A DNA stretch of 64,000 nt from Hordeum vulgare subsp. vulgare (taxonomy: Eukaryota > Streptophyta > Magnoliopsida > Poales > Poaceae), in the NCBI RefSeq assembly GCF_904849725.1, contig NC_058518.1, forward strand, positions 6,592,147 through 6,656,146. The letters run 5' to 3'. Under the pieces are notes generated by a model that did not search any database, was not told the DNA's origin, and saw only the letters and a program-made list of their open reading frames with translations. The position numbers and the translations under genes are program-made. Below are positions 13,552 to 28,000 of the stretch, one piece after another (within the stretch, counting starts at the first letter, position 1; every line of letters begins with the position of its first letter).

Positions 13552-16500
13552 TTAGCTCAAAAAAAATAAGTAAATGCACGAAGAATACCAAATGAAGTCA
13601 GAAATTGTTGAAATTTTGAGATGTGCCTTTGAATGGTGCATTTCGAACACACAAAAAGTATGGAGTTCAAATAAGTTCAAAAAATGAAATCCCTTTGTAA
13701 GAGATGAGTTCTCGTTCGAAACCCTGCTACTTCGAGAGAGATTGTCAGTTTTGTACACGAACTGCATCCAGTTTTTGTCGTAGCCCTCTCAACTTTTTAA
13801 CACATGCTATGTGGGTGAAATGATGATAGCATGCCAACTTTCAACATTTTCAGAGTTCATTTCTAATGCTTTTCAATTTCTGGGTCAACTAGCTCAAAAA
13901 TAATAAGTAAATGCACGAAATATACCAAATGAAGTCAGAAATTGTTGAAATTTTGTGATGTGCCTTTGAATGCTGCATTTTGAACACACAAAAAGTATGG
14001 AGTTCAAATAAGTTCAAAAAAATGAAATCCCTTTGTAAGAGATGAGTTCTCGTTCGAAACCCTGCTACTTCGAGAGAGATTGTCAGTTTTGTACACGAAC
14101 TGCATCCAGTTTTTGTCTTAGCCCTCTCAACTTTTTAATACATGCTATGTGGGTGAAATGATGATAGCATGCAAACTTTCAACATTTTCAGAGTTCATTT
14201 GTAGTGCTTTTCAATTTCAGGGTCAATTAGCTCAAAAAAATAAGTAAATGCACGACGAATACCAAATGAAGTCAGAAATTGTTGAAATTTTGAGATGTGC
14301 CTTTGAATGGTGCATTTTGAACACACAAAAATTATGGAGTTCAAATAAGTTCAAAATAAATGAAATCCATTTGTAAGAGATGAGTTCTCGTTCGAAACCC
14401 TTCTACTTCGAGAGAGATTGTCAGTTTTGTACACGAACTGCATCCAGTTTTTGTCGTAGCCCTCTCAACTTTTTAAGACATGCTATGTGGGTGAAATGAT
14501 GATAGCATGCCAACTTTCAACATTTTCAGAGTTCATTTGTAGTGCTTTTCAATTTCAGGGTCAACTAGCTCAAAAAAAATAAGTAAATGCACGAAGAATA
14601 CCAAATGAAGTCAGAAATTGTTGAAATTTTGTGATGTGCCTTTGAATGGTGCATTTTGAACACACAAAAATTATGGAGTTCAAATAAGTTCAAAAAAATG
14701 AAATCCCTTTGTAAGAGATGAGTTCTCGTTCGAAACCCTGCTACTTCGAGAGAGATTGTCACTTTTGTACACGAACTGCATCCAGTTTTTGTCGTAGCCC
14801 TCTCAACTTTTTAACACATGCTATGTGGGTGAAATGATGATAGCATGCCAACTTTCAACATTTTCAGAGTTCATTTGTAGTGCTTTTCATTTTTAGGGTT
14901 AAATAGCTCAAAAAAATAAGTAAATGCACGAAGAATACCAAATGAAGTCAGAAATTTTTGAAATTTTGAGATGTGCCTTTGAATGGTGCATTTTGAACAC
15001 ACAAAAAGTATGGAGTTCAAATAAGTTTAAAATAAATGAAATCCCTTTGTAAGAGATGTGTTCTCGTTCGAAACCCTGCTACTTCGAGAGAGATTGTCAG
15101 TTTTGTACACGAACTGTATCCAGTTTTTGTCGTAGCCCTCTCAACTTTTTAACACATGCTATGTGGGTGAAATGATGATAGCATGCCAACTTTCAACATT
15201 TTCAGAGTTCATTTGTAGTGCTTTTCAATTTCAGGGTCAACTAGATCAAAAACAATAAGTAAATGCACGAAGAATACCAAATGAAGTCAGAAATTGTTGA
15301 AATTTTATGATGTGCCTTTGAATGGTGCATTTTGAACACACAAAAAGTATGGAGTTCAAATAAGTTCAAAAAAAAAATGAAATCCCTTTGTAAGAGATGA
15401 GTTCTCGTTCGAAACCCTGCTACTTCGAGAGAGATTGTCAGTTTTGTACACGAACTGCATCCAGTTTTTGTCGTAGCCCTCTCAAATTTTTAACACATGC
15501 TATGTTGGTGAAATGATGATAGCATGCCAACTTTCAACATTTTTAGAGTCCATTTGTAGTGCTTTTTCAATTTCAGGGTCAATTAGCTCAAAAACAAATA
15601 AGTAAATGCACGAAGAATACCAAATGAAGTCCGAAATTGTTGAAATTTTGAGATGTGCCTTTGAATGGTGCATTTTGAATACACAAAAAGTATGGAGTTC
15701 AAATAAGTTCAAAAAATGAAATCCCTTTGTAAGAGATGAGTTCTCGTTCGAAACCCTGCTACTTCGAGAGAGATTGTCAGTTTTGTACACGAACTGCATC
15801 CAGTTTTTGTCGTAGCCCTCTCAACTTTTTAAGACATGCTATGTGGGTGAAATGATGATAGCATGCCAACTTTCAACATTTTCAGAGTTGATTTGTAGTG
15901 CTTTTCAATTTCAGGGTCAACTAGCTCAAAAAAAATAAGTAAATGCACGAAGAATACCAAATGAAGTCAGAAATTGTTGAAATTTTGTGATGTGCCTTTG
16001 AATGGTGCATTTTGAACACAGAAAAAGTATGGAGTTCAAATAAGTTCAAAAAATGAAATCCCTTTGTAAGAGATGAGTTCTCGTTCGAAACCGTGCTACT
16101 TCGAGAGAGATTGTCAGTTTTGTACACGAACTGCATCCAGTTTTTGTCGTAGCCCTCTCAACTTTTTAACACATGCTATGTGGGTGAAATGATGATAGCA
16201 TGCCAACTTTCAACATTTTCAGAGTTCATTTGTAGTGCTTTTCAATTTCAGGGTCAATTAGCTCAAAAAAATAAGTAAATGCACGAAGAATACCAAATGC
16301 GGTCAGAAATTGTTGAAATTTTGAGATGTGCCTTTGAATGGTGCATTTTGAACATACAAAAAGTATGGAGTTCAAATAAGCTCAAAATAAATGAAATCCC
16401 TTTGTAAGAGATGAGTTCTCGTTCGAAACCCTGCTACTTCGAGAGAGATTGTCAGTTTTGTAAACGAACTGCATCCAGTTTTTGTCGTAGCCCTCTCAAC

Positions 16501-19296
16501 TTTTTAAGACATGCTATGTGGGTGAAATGATGATAACATGCCAACTTTCAACATTTTCAGAGTTCATTTGTAGTGCTTTTCAATTTCAGGGTCAACTAGC
16601 TCAAAAACAATAAGTAAATGCACGAAGAATACCAAATTAAGTCAGAAATTGTTGAAATTTTGTGATGTGCCTTTGAATGGTGCATTTTGAACACACAAAA
16701 AGTATGTAGTTCCAATAAGTTCAAAAAAATGAAATCCCTTTGTAAGAGATGAGTTCTCGTTCGAAACCCTCCTACTTCGAGAGAGATTGTCAGTTTTGTA
16801 CACGACCTGCATCCAGTTTTTGTCGTAGCCCTCTCAACTTTTTAACACATGCTATGTGGGTGAAATGATGATAGAATGCCAACTTTCAACATTTTCAGAG
16901 TTCATTTGTAGTGCTTTTCAATTTCAGGGTCAATTAGCTCAAAAAAAATAAGTAAATGCACGAAGAATACCAAATGAAGTCAGAAATTGTTGAAATTTTG
17001 AGATGTGCCTTTGAATGGTGCATTTTGAACACTCAAAAAGTATGGAGTTCAAATAAGTTCAAAAAATGAAATCCCTTTGTAAGAGATGAGTTCTCGTTCG
17101 AAACCCTGTACTCCGAGAGAGATTGTCAGTTTTGTACACGAACTGCATCCAGTTTTTGTCGTAGCCCTCTCAACTTTTTAACACATGCTATGTGGGTGAA
17201 ATGATGATAGCATGCCAACTTTCAACATTTTCAGAGTTGATTTGTAGTGCTTTTCAATTTCAGGGTCAACTAGCTCAAAAAAATAAGTAAATGCACGAAG
17301 AATACCAAATGAAGTCAGAAATTGTTGAAATTTTGTGATGTGACTTTGAATGGTGCATTTTGAACACACAAAAAGTATGGAGTTCAAATAAGTTCAAAAA
17401 AAATGAAATCCCTTTGTAAGAGATGAGTTCTCGTTCGAAACCGTGCTACTTCGAGAGAGATTGTCAGTTTTGTAAACGAACTGCATCCAGTTTTTGTCGT
17501 AGCCCTCTCAACTTTTTAACACATGCTATGTGGGTGAAATGATGATAGCATGCCAACTTTCAACATTTTCAGAGTTCATTTGTAATGCTTTTCAATTTCA
17601 GGGTCAACTAGCTCAAAAAAATAAGTAAATGCACGAAATATACCAAATGAAGTCAGAAATTGTTGAAATTTTGTGATGTGCCTTTGAATGCTGCATTTTG
17701 AAGACACAAAAAGTATGGAGTTCAAATAAGTTAAAAAAATGAAATCCCTTTGTAAGAGATGAGTTCTCGTTCGAAACCGTGCTACTTCGAGAGAGATTCT
17801 CAGTTTTGTACACGAACTGCATCCAGTTTTTGTCGTAGCCCTCTCAACTTTTTAACACAAGCTATGTGGGTGAAATGATGATAGCATGCCAACTTTCAAC
17901 ATTTTCATAGTTCATTTGTAGTGCTTTTCAATTTCAGGGTCAACTAGCTCAAAAAAAATAAGTAAATGCACGAAGAATACCAAATGAAGTCAGAAATTGT
18001 TAAAATTTTGTGATGTGCCTTTGAATGGTGCATTCTGAACACACAAAAAGTATGGAGTTCAAATAAGTTCAAAAAAATGAAATCCCTTTGTAAGAGATGA
18101 GTTCTCGTTCGAAACCCTGCTACTTCGAGAGAGATTGTCAGTTTTGTACACGAACTGCATCCAGTTTTTGTCGTAGCCCTCTCAACTTTTAAACACATGC
18201 TATGTGGGTGAAATGATGATAGCATGCCAAATTTCAACATTTTCAGAGTTCATTTGTAGTGCTTTTCAATTTCAGGGTCAACTAGCTCAAAAAAAATAAG
18301 TAAATGCACGAAATATACCAAATGAAGTCCGAAATTGTTGAAATTTTTTGATGTGCCTTTGAATGGTGCATTTTGAACACGCAAAAAGTATGGAGTTCAA
18401 ATAAGTTCAAAAAAAATGAAATCCCTTTGTAAGAGATGAGTTCTCGTTCGAAACCCTGCTACTTCGAGAGAGATTGTCAGTTTTGTACACGAACTGCATC
18501 CAGTTTTTGTCGTAGCCCTCTCAACTTTTTAACACAAGCTATGTGGGTGAAATGATGATAGCATGCCAACTTTCAATATTTTCAGAGTTCATTTGTAGTG
18601 CTTTTCAATTTCAGGGTCAACTAGATCAAAAAAAATAAGTAAATGCACGAAGAATACCAAATGAAGTCAGAAATTGTTGAAATTTTGTGATGTGCCTTTG
18701 AATGGTGCATTTTGAACACACAAAAAGTATGGAGTTCAAATAAGTTCAAAAAAATGAAATCCCTTTGTAAGAGATGAGTTCTCGTTCGAAACCGTGCTAC
18801 TTCGAGAGAGATTGTCAGTTTTGTACACGAACTGCATCCAGTTTTTGTCATAGCCCTCTCAACTTTTTAACACATGCTATGTGGGTGAAATGATGATAGC
18901 ATGCCAACTTTCAACATTTTCAGAGTTCATTTGTAGTGCTTTTCAATTTTAGGGTCAACTAGCTCAAAAAAATAAGTAAATGCACGAAGAATTCCAAATG
19001 AAGTCAGAAATTGTTGAAATTTTGTGATGTGCCTTTGAATGGTGCATTTTGAACACAAAAAAAGTATGGAGTTCAAATAAGTTCAAAAAAAATGAAATCC
19101 CTTTGTAAGAGATGAGTTCTCGTTCGAAACCCTGCTACTTCGAGAGAGATTGTAAGTTTTGTACACGAACTGCATCCAGTTTTTGTCGTAGCCCTCTCAA
19201 CTTTTTAACACATGCTATGTGGGTGAAATGATGATAGCATGCCAACTTTCAACATTTTCAGAGTTCATTTGTAGTGCTTTTCAATTTCAGGGTCAA
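13552..19296. repeat. Satellite HOR unit A, 17 monomers (5,745 bp)
   Basis: First of three successive blocks with the same marker order: TTTCGAACACAC monomer at the start, GGGTTAAATAGC at about 14,890, AACTAGATC at about 15,240, GAACATAC at about 16,352, CACGACCTGC at about 16,803, GATAGAATGCC at 16,870, GATGTGACTTTG at about 17,340. Each marker recurs 5,745-5,748 bp later in the next unit. Confidence 0.85.
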
Positions 19297-22200
19297 TTAG
19301 CTCAAAAAAAATAAGTAAATGCACGAAGAATACCAAATGAAGTCAGAAATTGTTGAAATTTTGAGATGTGCCTTTGAATGGTGCATTTCGAACACACAAA
19401 AAGTATGGAGTTCAAATAAGTTCAAAAAATGAAATCCCTTTGTAAGAGATGAGTTCTCGTTCGAAACCCTGCTACTTCGAGAGAGATTGTCAGTTTTGTA
19501 CACGAACTGCATCCAGTTTTTGTCGTAGCCCTCTCAACTTTTTAACACATGCTATGTGGGTGAAATGATGATAGCATGCCAACTTTCAACATTTTCAGAG
19601 TTCATTTCTAATGCTTTTCAATTTCTGGGTCAACTAGCTCAAAAATAATAAGTAAATGCACGAAATATACCAAATGAAGTCAGAAATTGTTGAAATTTTG
19701 TGATGTGCCTTTGAATGCTGCATTTTGAACACACAAAAAGTATGGAGTTCAAATAAGTTCAAAAAAATGAAATCCCTTTGTAAGAGATGAGTTCTCGTTC
19801 GAAACCCTGCTACTTCGAGAGAGATTGTCAGTTTTGTACACGAACTGCATCCAGTTTTTGTCGTAGCCCTCTCAACTTTTTAATACATGCTATGTGGGTG
19901 AAATGATGATAGCATGCAAACTTTCAACATTTTCAGAGTTCATTTGTAGTGCTTTTCAATTTCAGGGTCAATTAGCTCAAAAAAATAAGTAAATGCACGA
20001 CGAATACCAAATGAAGTCAGAAATTGTTGAAATTTTGAGATGTGCCTTTGAATGGTGCATTTTGAACACACAAAAATTATGGAGTTCAAATAAGTTCAAA
20101 ATAAATGAAATCCATTTGTAAGAGATGAGTTCTCGTTCGAAACCCTTCTACTTCGAGATAGATTGTCAGTTTTGTACACGAACTGCATCCAGTTTTTGTC
20201 GTAGCCCTCTCAACTTTTTAAGACATGCTATGTGGGTGAAATGATGATAGCATGCCAACTTTCAACATTTTCAGAGTTCATTTGTAGTGCTTTTCAATTT
20301 CAGGGTCAACTAGCTCAAAAAAAATAAGTAAATGCACGAAGAATACCAAATGAAGTCAGAAATTGTTGAAATTTTGTGATGTGCCTTTGAATGGTGCATT
20401 TTGAACACACAAAAATTATGGAGTTCAAATAAGTTCAAAAAAATGAAATCCCTTTGTAAGAGATGAGTTCTCGTTCGAAACCCTGCTACTTCGAGAGAGA
20501 TTGTCAGTTTTGTACACGAACTGCATCCAGTTTTTGTCGTAGCCCTCTCAACTTTTTAACACATGCTATGTGGGTGAAATGATGATAGCATGCCAACTTT
20601 CAACTTTTTCAGAGTTCATTTGTAGTGCTTTTCATTTTTAGGGTTAAATAGCTCAAAAAAATAAGTAAATGCACGAAGAATACCAAATGAAGTCAGAAAT
20701 TTTTGAAATTTTGAGATGTGCCTTTGAATGGTGCATTTTGAACACACAAAAAGTATGGAGTTCAAATAAGTTCAAAATAAATGAAATCCCTTTGTAAGAG
20801 ATGAGTTCTCGTTCGAAACCCTGCTACTTCGAGAGAGATTGTCAGTTTTGTACACGAACTTCATCCAGTTTTTGTCGTAGCCCTCTCAACTTTTTAACAC
20901 ATGCTATGTGGGTGAAATGATGATAGCATGCCAACTTTCAACATTTTCAGAGTTCATTTGTAGTGCTTTTCAATTTCAGGGTCAACTAGATCAAAAACAA
21001 TAAGTAAATGCACGAAGAATACCAAATGAAGTCAGAAATTGTTGAAATTTTATGATGTGCCTTTGAATGGTGCATTTTTAACACACAAAAAGTATGGAGT
21101 TCAAATAAGTTCAAAAAAAAATGAAATCCCTTTGTAAGAGATGAGTTCTCGTTCGAAACCCTGCTACTTCGAGAGAGATTGTCAGTTTTGTACACGAACT
21201 GCATCCAGTTTTTGTCGTAGCCCTCTCAACTTTTTAACACATGCTATGTTGGTGAAATGATGATAGCATGCAAACTTTCAACATTTTCAGAGTTCATTTG
21301 TAGTGCTTTTCAATTTCAGGGTCAATTAGCTCAAAAACAAATAAGTAAATGCACGAAGAATACCAAATGAAGTCCGAAATTGTTGAAATTTTGAGATGTG
21401 CCTTTGAATGGTGCATTTTGAACACACAAAAATTATGGAGTTCAAATAAGTTCAAAATAAATGAAATCCCTTTGTAAGAGATGAGTTCTCGTTCGAAACC
21501 CTGCTACTTCGAGAGAGATTGTCAGTTTTGTACACGAACTGCATCCAGTTTTTGTCGTAGCCCTGTCAACTTTTTAAGACATGCTATGTGGGTGAAATGA
21601 TGATAGCATGCCAACTTTCAACATTTTCAGAGTTGATTTGTAGTGCTTTTCAATTTCAGGGTCAACTAGCTCAAAAAAAATAAGTAAATGCACGAAGAAT
21701 ACCAAATGAAGTCAGAAATTGTTGAAATTTTGTGATGTGCCTTTGAATGGTGCATTTTGAACACAGAAAAAGTATGGAGTTCAAATAAGTTCAAAAAAAT
21801 GAAATCCCTTTGTAAGAGATGAGTTCTCGTTCGAAACCGTGCTACTTCGAGAGAGATTGTCAGTTTTGTACACGAACTGCATCCAGTTTTTGTCGTAGCC
21901 CTCTCAACTTTTTAACACATGCTATGTGGGTGAAATGATGATAGCATGCCAACTTTCAACATTTTCAGAGTTCATTTGTAGTGCTTTTCAATTTCAGGGT
22001 CAATTAGCTCAAAAAAATAAGTAAATGCACGAAGAATACCAAATGCGGTCAGAAATTGTTGAAATTTTGAGATGTGCCTTTGAATGGTGCATTTTGAACA
22101 TACAAAAAGTATGGAGTTCAAATAAGCTCAAAATAAATGAAATCCCTTTGTAAGAGATGAGTTCTCGTTCGAAACCCTGCTACTTCGAGAGAGATTGTCA

Positions 22201-25043
22201 GTTTTGTAAACGAACTGCATCCAGTTTTTGTCGTAGCCCTCTCAACTTTTTAAGACATGCTATGTGGGTGAAATGATGATAACATGCCAACTTTCAACAT
22301 TTTCAGAGTTCATTTGTAGTGCTTTTCAATTTCAGGGTCAACTAGCTCAAAAACAATAAGTAAATGCACGAAGAATACCAAATTAAGTCAGAAATTGTTG
22401 AAATTTTGTGATGTGCCTTTGAATGGTGCATTTTGAACACACAAAAAGTATGTAGTTCCAATAAGTTCAAAAAAAATGAAATCCCTTTGTAAGAGATGAG
22501 TTCTCGTTCGAAACCCTCCTACTTCGAGAGAGATTGTCAGTTTTGTACACGACCTGCATCCAGTTTTTGTCGTAGCCCTCTCAACTTTTTAACACATGCT
22601 ATGTGGGTGAAATGATGATAGAATGCCAACTTTCAACATTTTCAGAGTTCATTTGTAGTGCTTTTCAATTTCAGGGTCAATTAGCTCAAAAAAATAAGTA
22701 AATGCACGAAGAATACCAAATGAAGTCAGAAATTGTTGAAATTTTGAGATGTGCCTTTGAATGGTGCATTTTGAACACTCAAAAAGTATGGAGTTCAAAT
22801 AAGTTCAAAAAATGAAATCCCTTTGTAAGAGATGAGTTCTCGTTCGAAACCCTGTACTCCGAGAGAGATTGTCAGTTTTGTACACGAACTGCATCCAGTT
22901 TTTGTCGTAGCCCTCTCAACTTTTTAAGACATGCTATGTGGGTGAAATGATGATAGCATGCCAACTTTCAACATTTTCAGAGTTGATTTGTAGTGCTTTT
23001 CAATTTCAGGGTCAACTAGCTCAAAAAAATAAGTAAATGCACGAAGAATACCAAATGAAGTCAGAAATTGTTGAAATTTTGCGATGTGACTTTGAATGGT
23101 GCATTTTGAACACACAAAAAGTATGGAGTTCAAATAAGTTCAAAAAAAATGAAATCCCTTTGTAAGAGATGAGTTCTCGTTCGAAACCGTGCTACTTCGA
23201 GAGAGATTGTCAGTTTTGTAAACGAACTGCATCCAGTTTTTGTCGTAGCCCTCTCAACTTTTTAACACATGCTATGTGGGTGAAATGATGATAGCATGCC
23301 AACTTTCAACATTTTCAGAGTTCATTTGTAATGCTTTTCAATTTCAGGGTCAACTAGCTCAAAAAAATAAGTAAATGCACGAAATATACCAAATGAAGTC
23401 AGAAATTGTTGAAATTTTGTGATGTGCCTTTGAATGCTGCATTTTGAAGACACAAAAAGTATGGAGTTCAAATAAGTTAAAAAAAATAAAATCCCTTTGT
23501 AAGAGATGAGTTCTCGTTCGAAACCGTGCTACTTCGAGAGAGATTCTCAGTTTTGTACACGAACTGCATCCAGTTTTTGTCGTAGCCCTCTCAACTTTTT
23601 AACACAAGCTATGTGGGTGAAATGATGATAGCATGCCAACTATCAACATTTTCATAGTTCATTTGTAGTGCTTTTCAATTTCAGGGTCAACTAGCTCAAA
23701 AAAAATAAGTAAATGCACGAAGAATACCAAATGAAGTCAGAAATTGTTAAAATTTTGTGATGTGCCTTTGAATGGTGCATTTTGAACACACAAAAAGTAT
23801 GGAGTTCAAATAAGTTCAAAAAAATGAAATCCCTTTGTAAGAGATGAGTTCTCGTTCGAAACCCTGCTACTTCGAGAGAGATTGTCAGTTTTGTACACGA
23901 ACTGCATCCAGTTTTTGTCGTAGCCCTCTCAACTTTTAAACACATGCTATGTGGGTGAAATGATGATAGCATGCCAAATTTCAACATTTTCAGAGTTCAT
24001 TTGTAGTGCTTTTCAATTTCAGGGTCAACTAGCTCAAAAAAAATAAGTAAATGCACGAAATATACCAAATGAAGTCCGAAATTGTTGAAATTTTTTGATG
24101 TGCCTTTGAATGGTGCATTTTGAACACGCAAAAAGTATGGAGTTCAAATAAGTTCAAAAAAAATGAAATCCCTTTGTAAGAGATGAGTTCTCGTTCGAAA
24201 CCCTGCTACTTCGAGAGAGATTGTCAGTTTTGTACACGAACTGCATCCAGTTTTTGTCGTAGCCCTCTCAACTTTTTAACACAAGCTATGTGGGTGAAAT
24301 GATGATAGCATGCCAACTTTCAATATTTTCAGAGTTCATTTGTAGTGCTTTTCAATTTCAGGGTCAACTAGCTCAAAAAAAATAAGTAAATGCACGAAGA
24401 ATACCAAATGAAGTCAGAAATTGTTGAAATTTTGTGATGTGCCTTTGAATGGTGCATTTTGAACACACAAAAAGTATGGAGTTCAAATAAGTTCAAAAAA
24501 ATGAAATCCCTTTGTAAGAGATGAGTTCTCGTTCGAAACCGTGCTACTTCGAGAGAGATTGTCAGTTTTGTACACGAACTGCATCCAGTTTTTGTCATAG
24601 CCCTCTCAACTTTTTAACACATGCTATGTGGGTGAAATGATGATAGCATGCCAACTTTCAACATTTTCAGAGTTCATTTGTAGTGCTTTTCAATTTTAGG
24701 GTCAACTAGCTCAAAAAAATAAGTAAATGCACGAAGAATACCAAATGAAGTCAGAAATTGTTGAAATTTTGTGATGTGCCTTTGAATGGTGCATTTTGAA
24801 CACAAAAAAAGTATGGAGTTCAAATAAGTTCAAAAAAAATGAAATCCCTTTGTAAGAGATGAGTTCTCGTTCGAAACCCTGCTACTTCGAGAGAGATTGT
24901 AAGTTTTGTACACGAACTGCATCCAGTTTTTGTCGTAGCCCTCTCAACTTTTTAACACATGCTATGTGGGTGAAATGATGATAGCATGCCAACTTTCAAC
25001 ATTTTCAGAGTTCATTTGTAGTGCTTTTCAATTTCAGGGTCAA
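19297..25043. repeat. Satellite HOR unit B, 17 monomers (5,747 bp)
   Basis: Repeats the marker order of the unit to its left: GGGTTAAATAGC about 20,635, AACTAGATC about 20,987, GAACATAC about 22,097, CACGACCTGC about 22,551, GATAGAATGCC 22,617, GATGTGACTTTG about 23,085. Even accidental one-base variants are shared with neighbours, such as TTTTTAACACAC and CACGACGAATACC, which points to recent amplification of whole units. Confidence 0.85.
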
Positions 25044-28000
25044 TTAGCTCAAAAAAAATAAGTAAATGCACGAAGAATACCAAATGAAGTCAGAAATTGT
25101 TGAAATTTTGAGATGTGCCTTTGAATGGTGCATTTCGAACACACAAAAATTATGGAGTTCAAATAAGTTCAAAAAATGAAATCCCTTTGTAAGAGATGAG
25201 TTCTCGTTCGAAACCCTGCTACTTCGAGAGAGATTGTCAGTTTTGTACACGAACTGCATCCAGTTTTTGTCGTAGCCCTCTCAACTTTTTAACACATGCT
25301 ATGTGGGTGAAATGATGATAGCATGCCAACTTTCAACATTTTCAGAGTTCATTTCTAATGCTTTTCAATTTCTGGGTCAACTAGCTCAAAAATAATAAGT
25401 AAATGCACGAAATATACCAAATGAAGTCAGAAATTGTTGAAATTTTGTGATGTGCCTTTGAATGCTGCATTTTGAACACACAAAAAGTATGGAGTTCAAA
25501 TAAGTTCAAAAAAATGAAATCCCTTTGTAAGAGATGAGTTCTCGTTCGAAACCCTGCTACTTCGAGAGAGATTGTCAGTTTTGTACACGAACTGCATCCA
25601 GTTTTTGTCGTAGCCCTCTCAACTTTTTAATACATGCTATGTGGGTGAAATGATGATAGCATGCAAACTTTCAACATTTTCAGAGTTCATTTGTAGTGCT
25701 TTTCAATTTCAGGGTCAATTAGCTCAAAAAAATAAGTAAATGCACGACGAATACCAAATGAAGTCAGAAATTGTTGAAATTTTGAGATGTGCCTTTGAAT
25801 GGTGCATTTTGAACACACAAAAATTATGGAGTTCAAATAAGTTCAAAATAAATGAAATCCATTTGTAAGAGATGAGTTCTCGTTCGAAACCCTTCTACTT
25901 CGAGATAGATTGTCAGTTTTGTACACGAACTGCATCCAGTTTTTGTCGTAGCCCTCTCAACTTTTTAAGACATGCTATGTGGGTGAAATGATGATAGCAT
26001 GCCAACTTTCAACATTTTTAGAGTTCATTTGTAGTGCTTTTCAATTTCAGGGTCAACTAGCTCAAAAAAAATAAGTAAATGCACGAAGAATACCAAATGA
26101 AGTCAGAAATTGTTGAAATTTTGTGATGTGCCTTTGAATGGTGCATTTTGAACACACAAAAAGTATGGAGTTCAAATAAGTTCAAAAAAATGAAATCCCT
26201 TTGTAAGAGATGAGTTCTCGTTCGAAACCCTGCTACTTCGAGAGAGATTGTCAGTTTTGTACACGAACTGCATCCAGTTTTTGTCGTAGCCCTCTCAACT
26301 TTTTAACACATGCTATGTGGGTGAAATGATGATAGCATGCCAACTTTCAACATTTTCAGAGTTCATTTGTAGTGCTTTTCATTTTTAGGGTTAAATAGCT
26401 CAAAAAAATAAGTAAATGCACGAAGAATACCAAATGAAGTCAGAAATTTTTGAAATTTTGAGATGTGCCTTTGAATGGTGCATTTTGAACACACAAAAAG
26501 TATGGAGTTCAAATAAGTTCAAAATAAATGAAATCCCTTTGTAAGAGATGAGTTCTCGTTCGAAACCCTGCTACTTCGAGAGAGATTGTCAGTTTTGTAC
26601 ACGAACTTCATCCAGTTTTTGTCGTAGCCCTCTCAACTTTTTAACACATGCTATGTGGGTGAAATGATGATAGCATGCCAACTTTCAACATTTTCAGAGT
26701 TCATTTGTAGTGCTTTTCAATTTCAGGGTCAACTAGATCAAAAACAATAAGTAAATGCACGAAGAATACCAAATGAAGTCAGAAATTGTTGAAATTTTAT
26801 GATGTGCCTTTGAATGGTGCATTTTTAACACACAAAAAGTATGGAGTTCAAATAAGTTCAAAAAAAAATGAAATCCCTTTGTAAGAGATGAGTTCTCGTT
26901 CGAAACCCTGCTACTTCGAGAGAGATTGTCAGTTTTGTACACGAACTGCATCCAGTTTTTGTCGTAGCCCTCTCAACTTTTTAACACATGCTATGTTGGT
27001 GAAATGATGATAGCATGCAAACTTTCAACATTTTCAGAGTTCATTTGTAGTGCTTTTAAATTTCAGGGTCAATTAGCTCAAAAACAAATAAGTAAATGAA
27101 CGAAGAATACCAAATGAAGTCCGAAATTGTTGAAATTTTGAGATGTGCCTTTGAATGGTGCATTTTGAACACACAAAAATTATGGAGTTCAAATAAGTTC
27201 AAAATAAATGAAATCCCTTTGTAAGAGATGAGTTCTCGTTCGAAACCCTGCTACTTCGAGAGAGATTGTCAGTTTTGTACACGAACTGCATCCAGTTTTT
27301 GTCGTAGCCCTCTCAACTTTTTAAGACATGCTATGTGGGTGAAATGATGATAGCATGCCAACTTTCAACATTTTCAGAGTTGATTTGTAGTGCTTTTCAA
27401 TTTCAGGGTCAACTAGCTCAAAAAAAATAAGTAAATGCACGAAGAATACCAAATGAAGTCAGAAATTGTTGAAATTTTGTGATGTGCCTTTGAATGGTGC
27501 ATTTTGAACACAGAAAAAGTATGGAGTTCAAATAAGTTCAAAAAAATGAAATCCCTTTGTAAGAGATGAGTTCTCGTTCGAAACCGTGCTACTTCGAGAG
27601 AGATTGTCAGTTTTGTACACGAACTGCATCCAGTTTTTGTCGTAGCCCTCTCAACTTTTTAACACATGCTATGTGGGTGAAATGATGATAGCATGCCAAC
27701 TTTCAACATTTTCAGAGTTCATTTGTAGTGCTTTTCAATTTCAGGGTCAATTAGCTCAAAAAAATAAGTAAATGCACGAAGAATACCAAATGCGGTCAGA
27801 AATTGTTGAAATTTTGAGATGTGCCTTTGAATGGTGCATTTTGAACATACAAAAAGTATGGAGTTCAAATAAGCTCAAAATAAATGAAATCCCTTTGTAA
27901 GAGATGAGTTCTCGTTCGAAACCCTGCTACTTCGAGAGAGATTGTCAGTTTTGTAAACGAACTGCATCCAGTTTTTGTCGTAGCCCTCTCAACTTTTTAA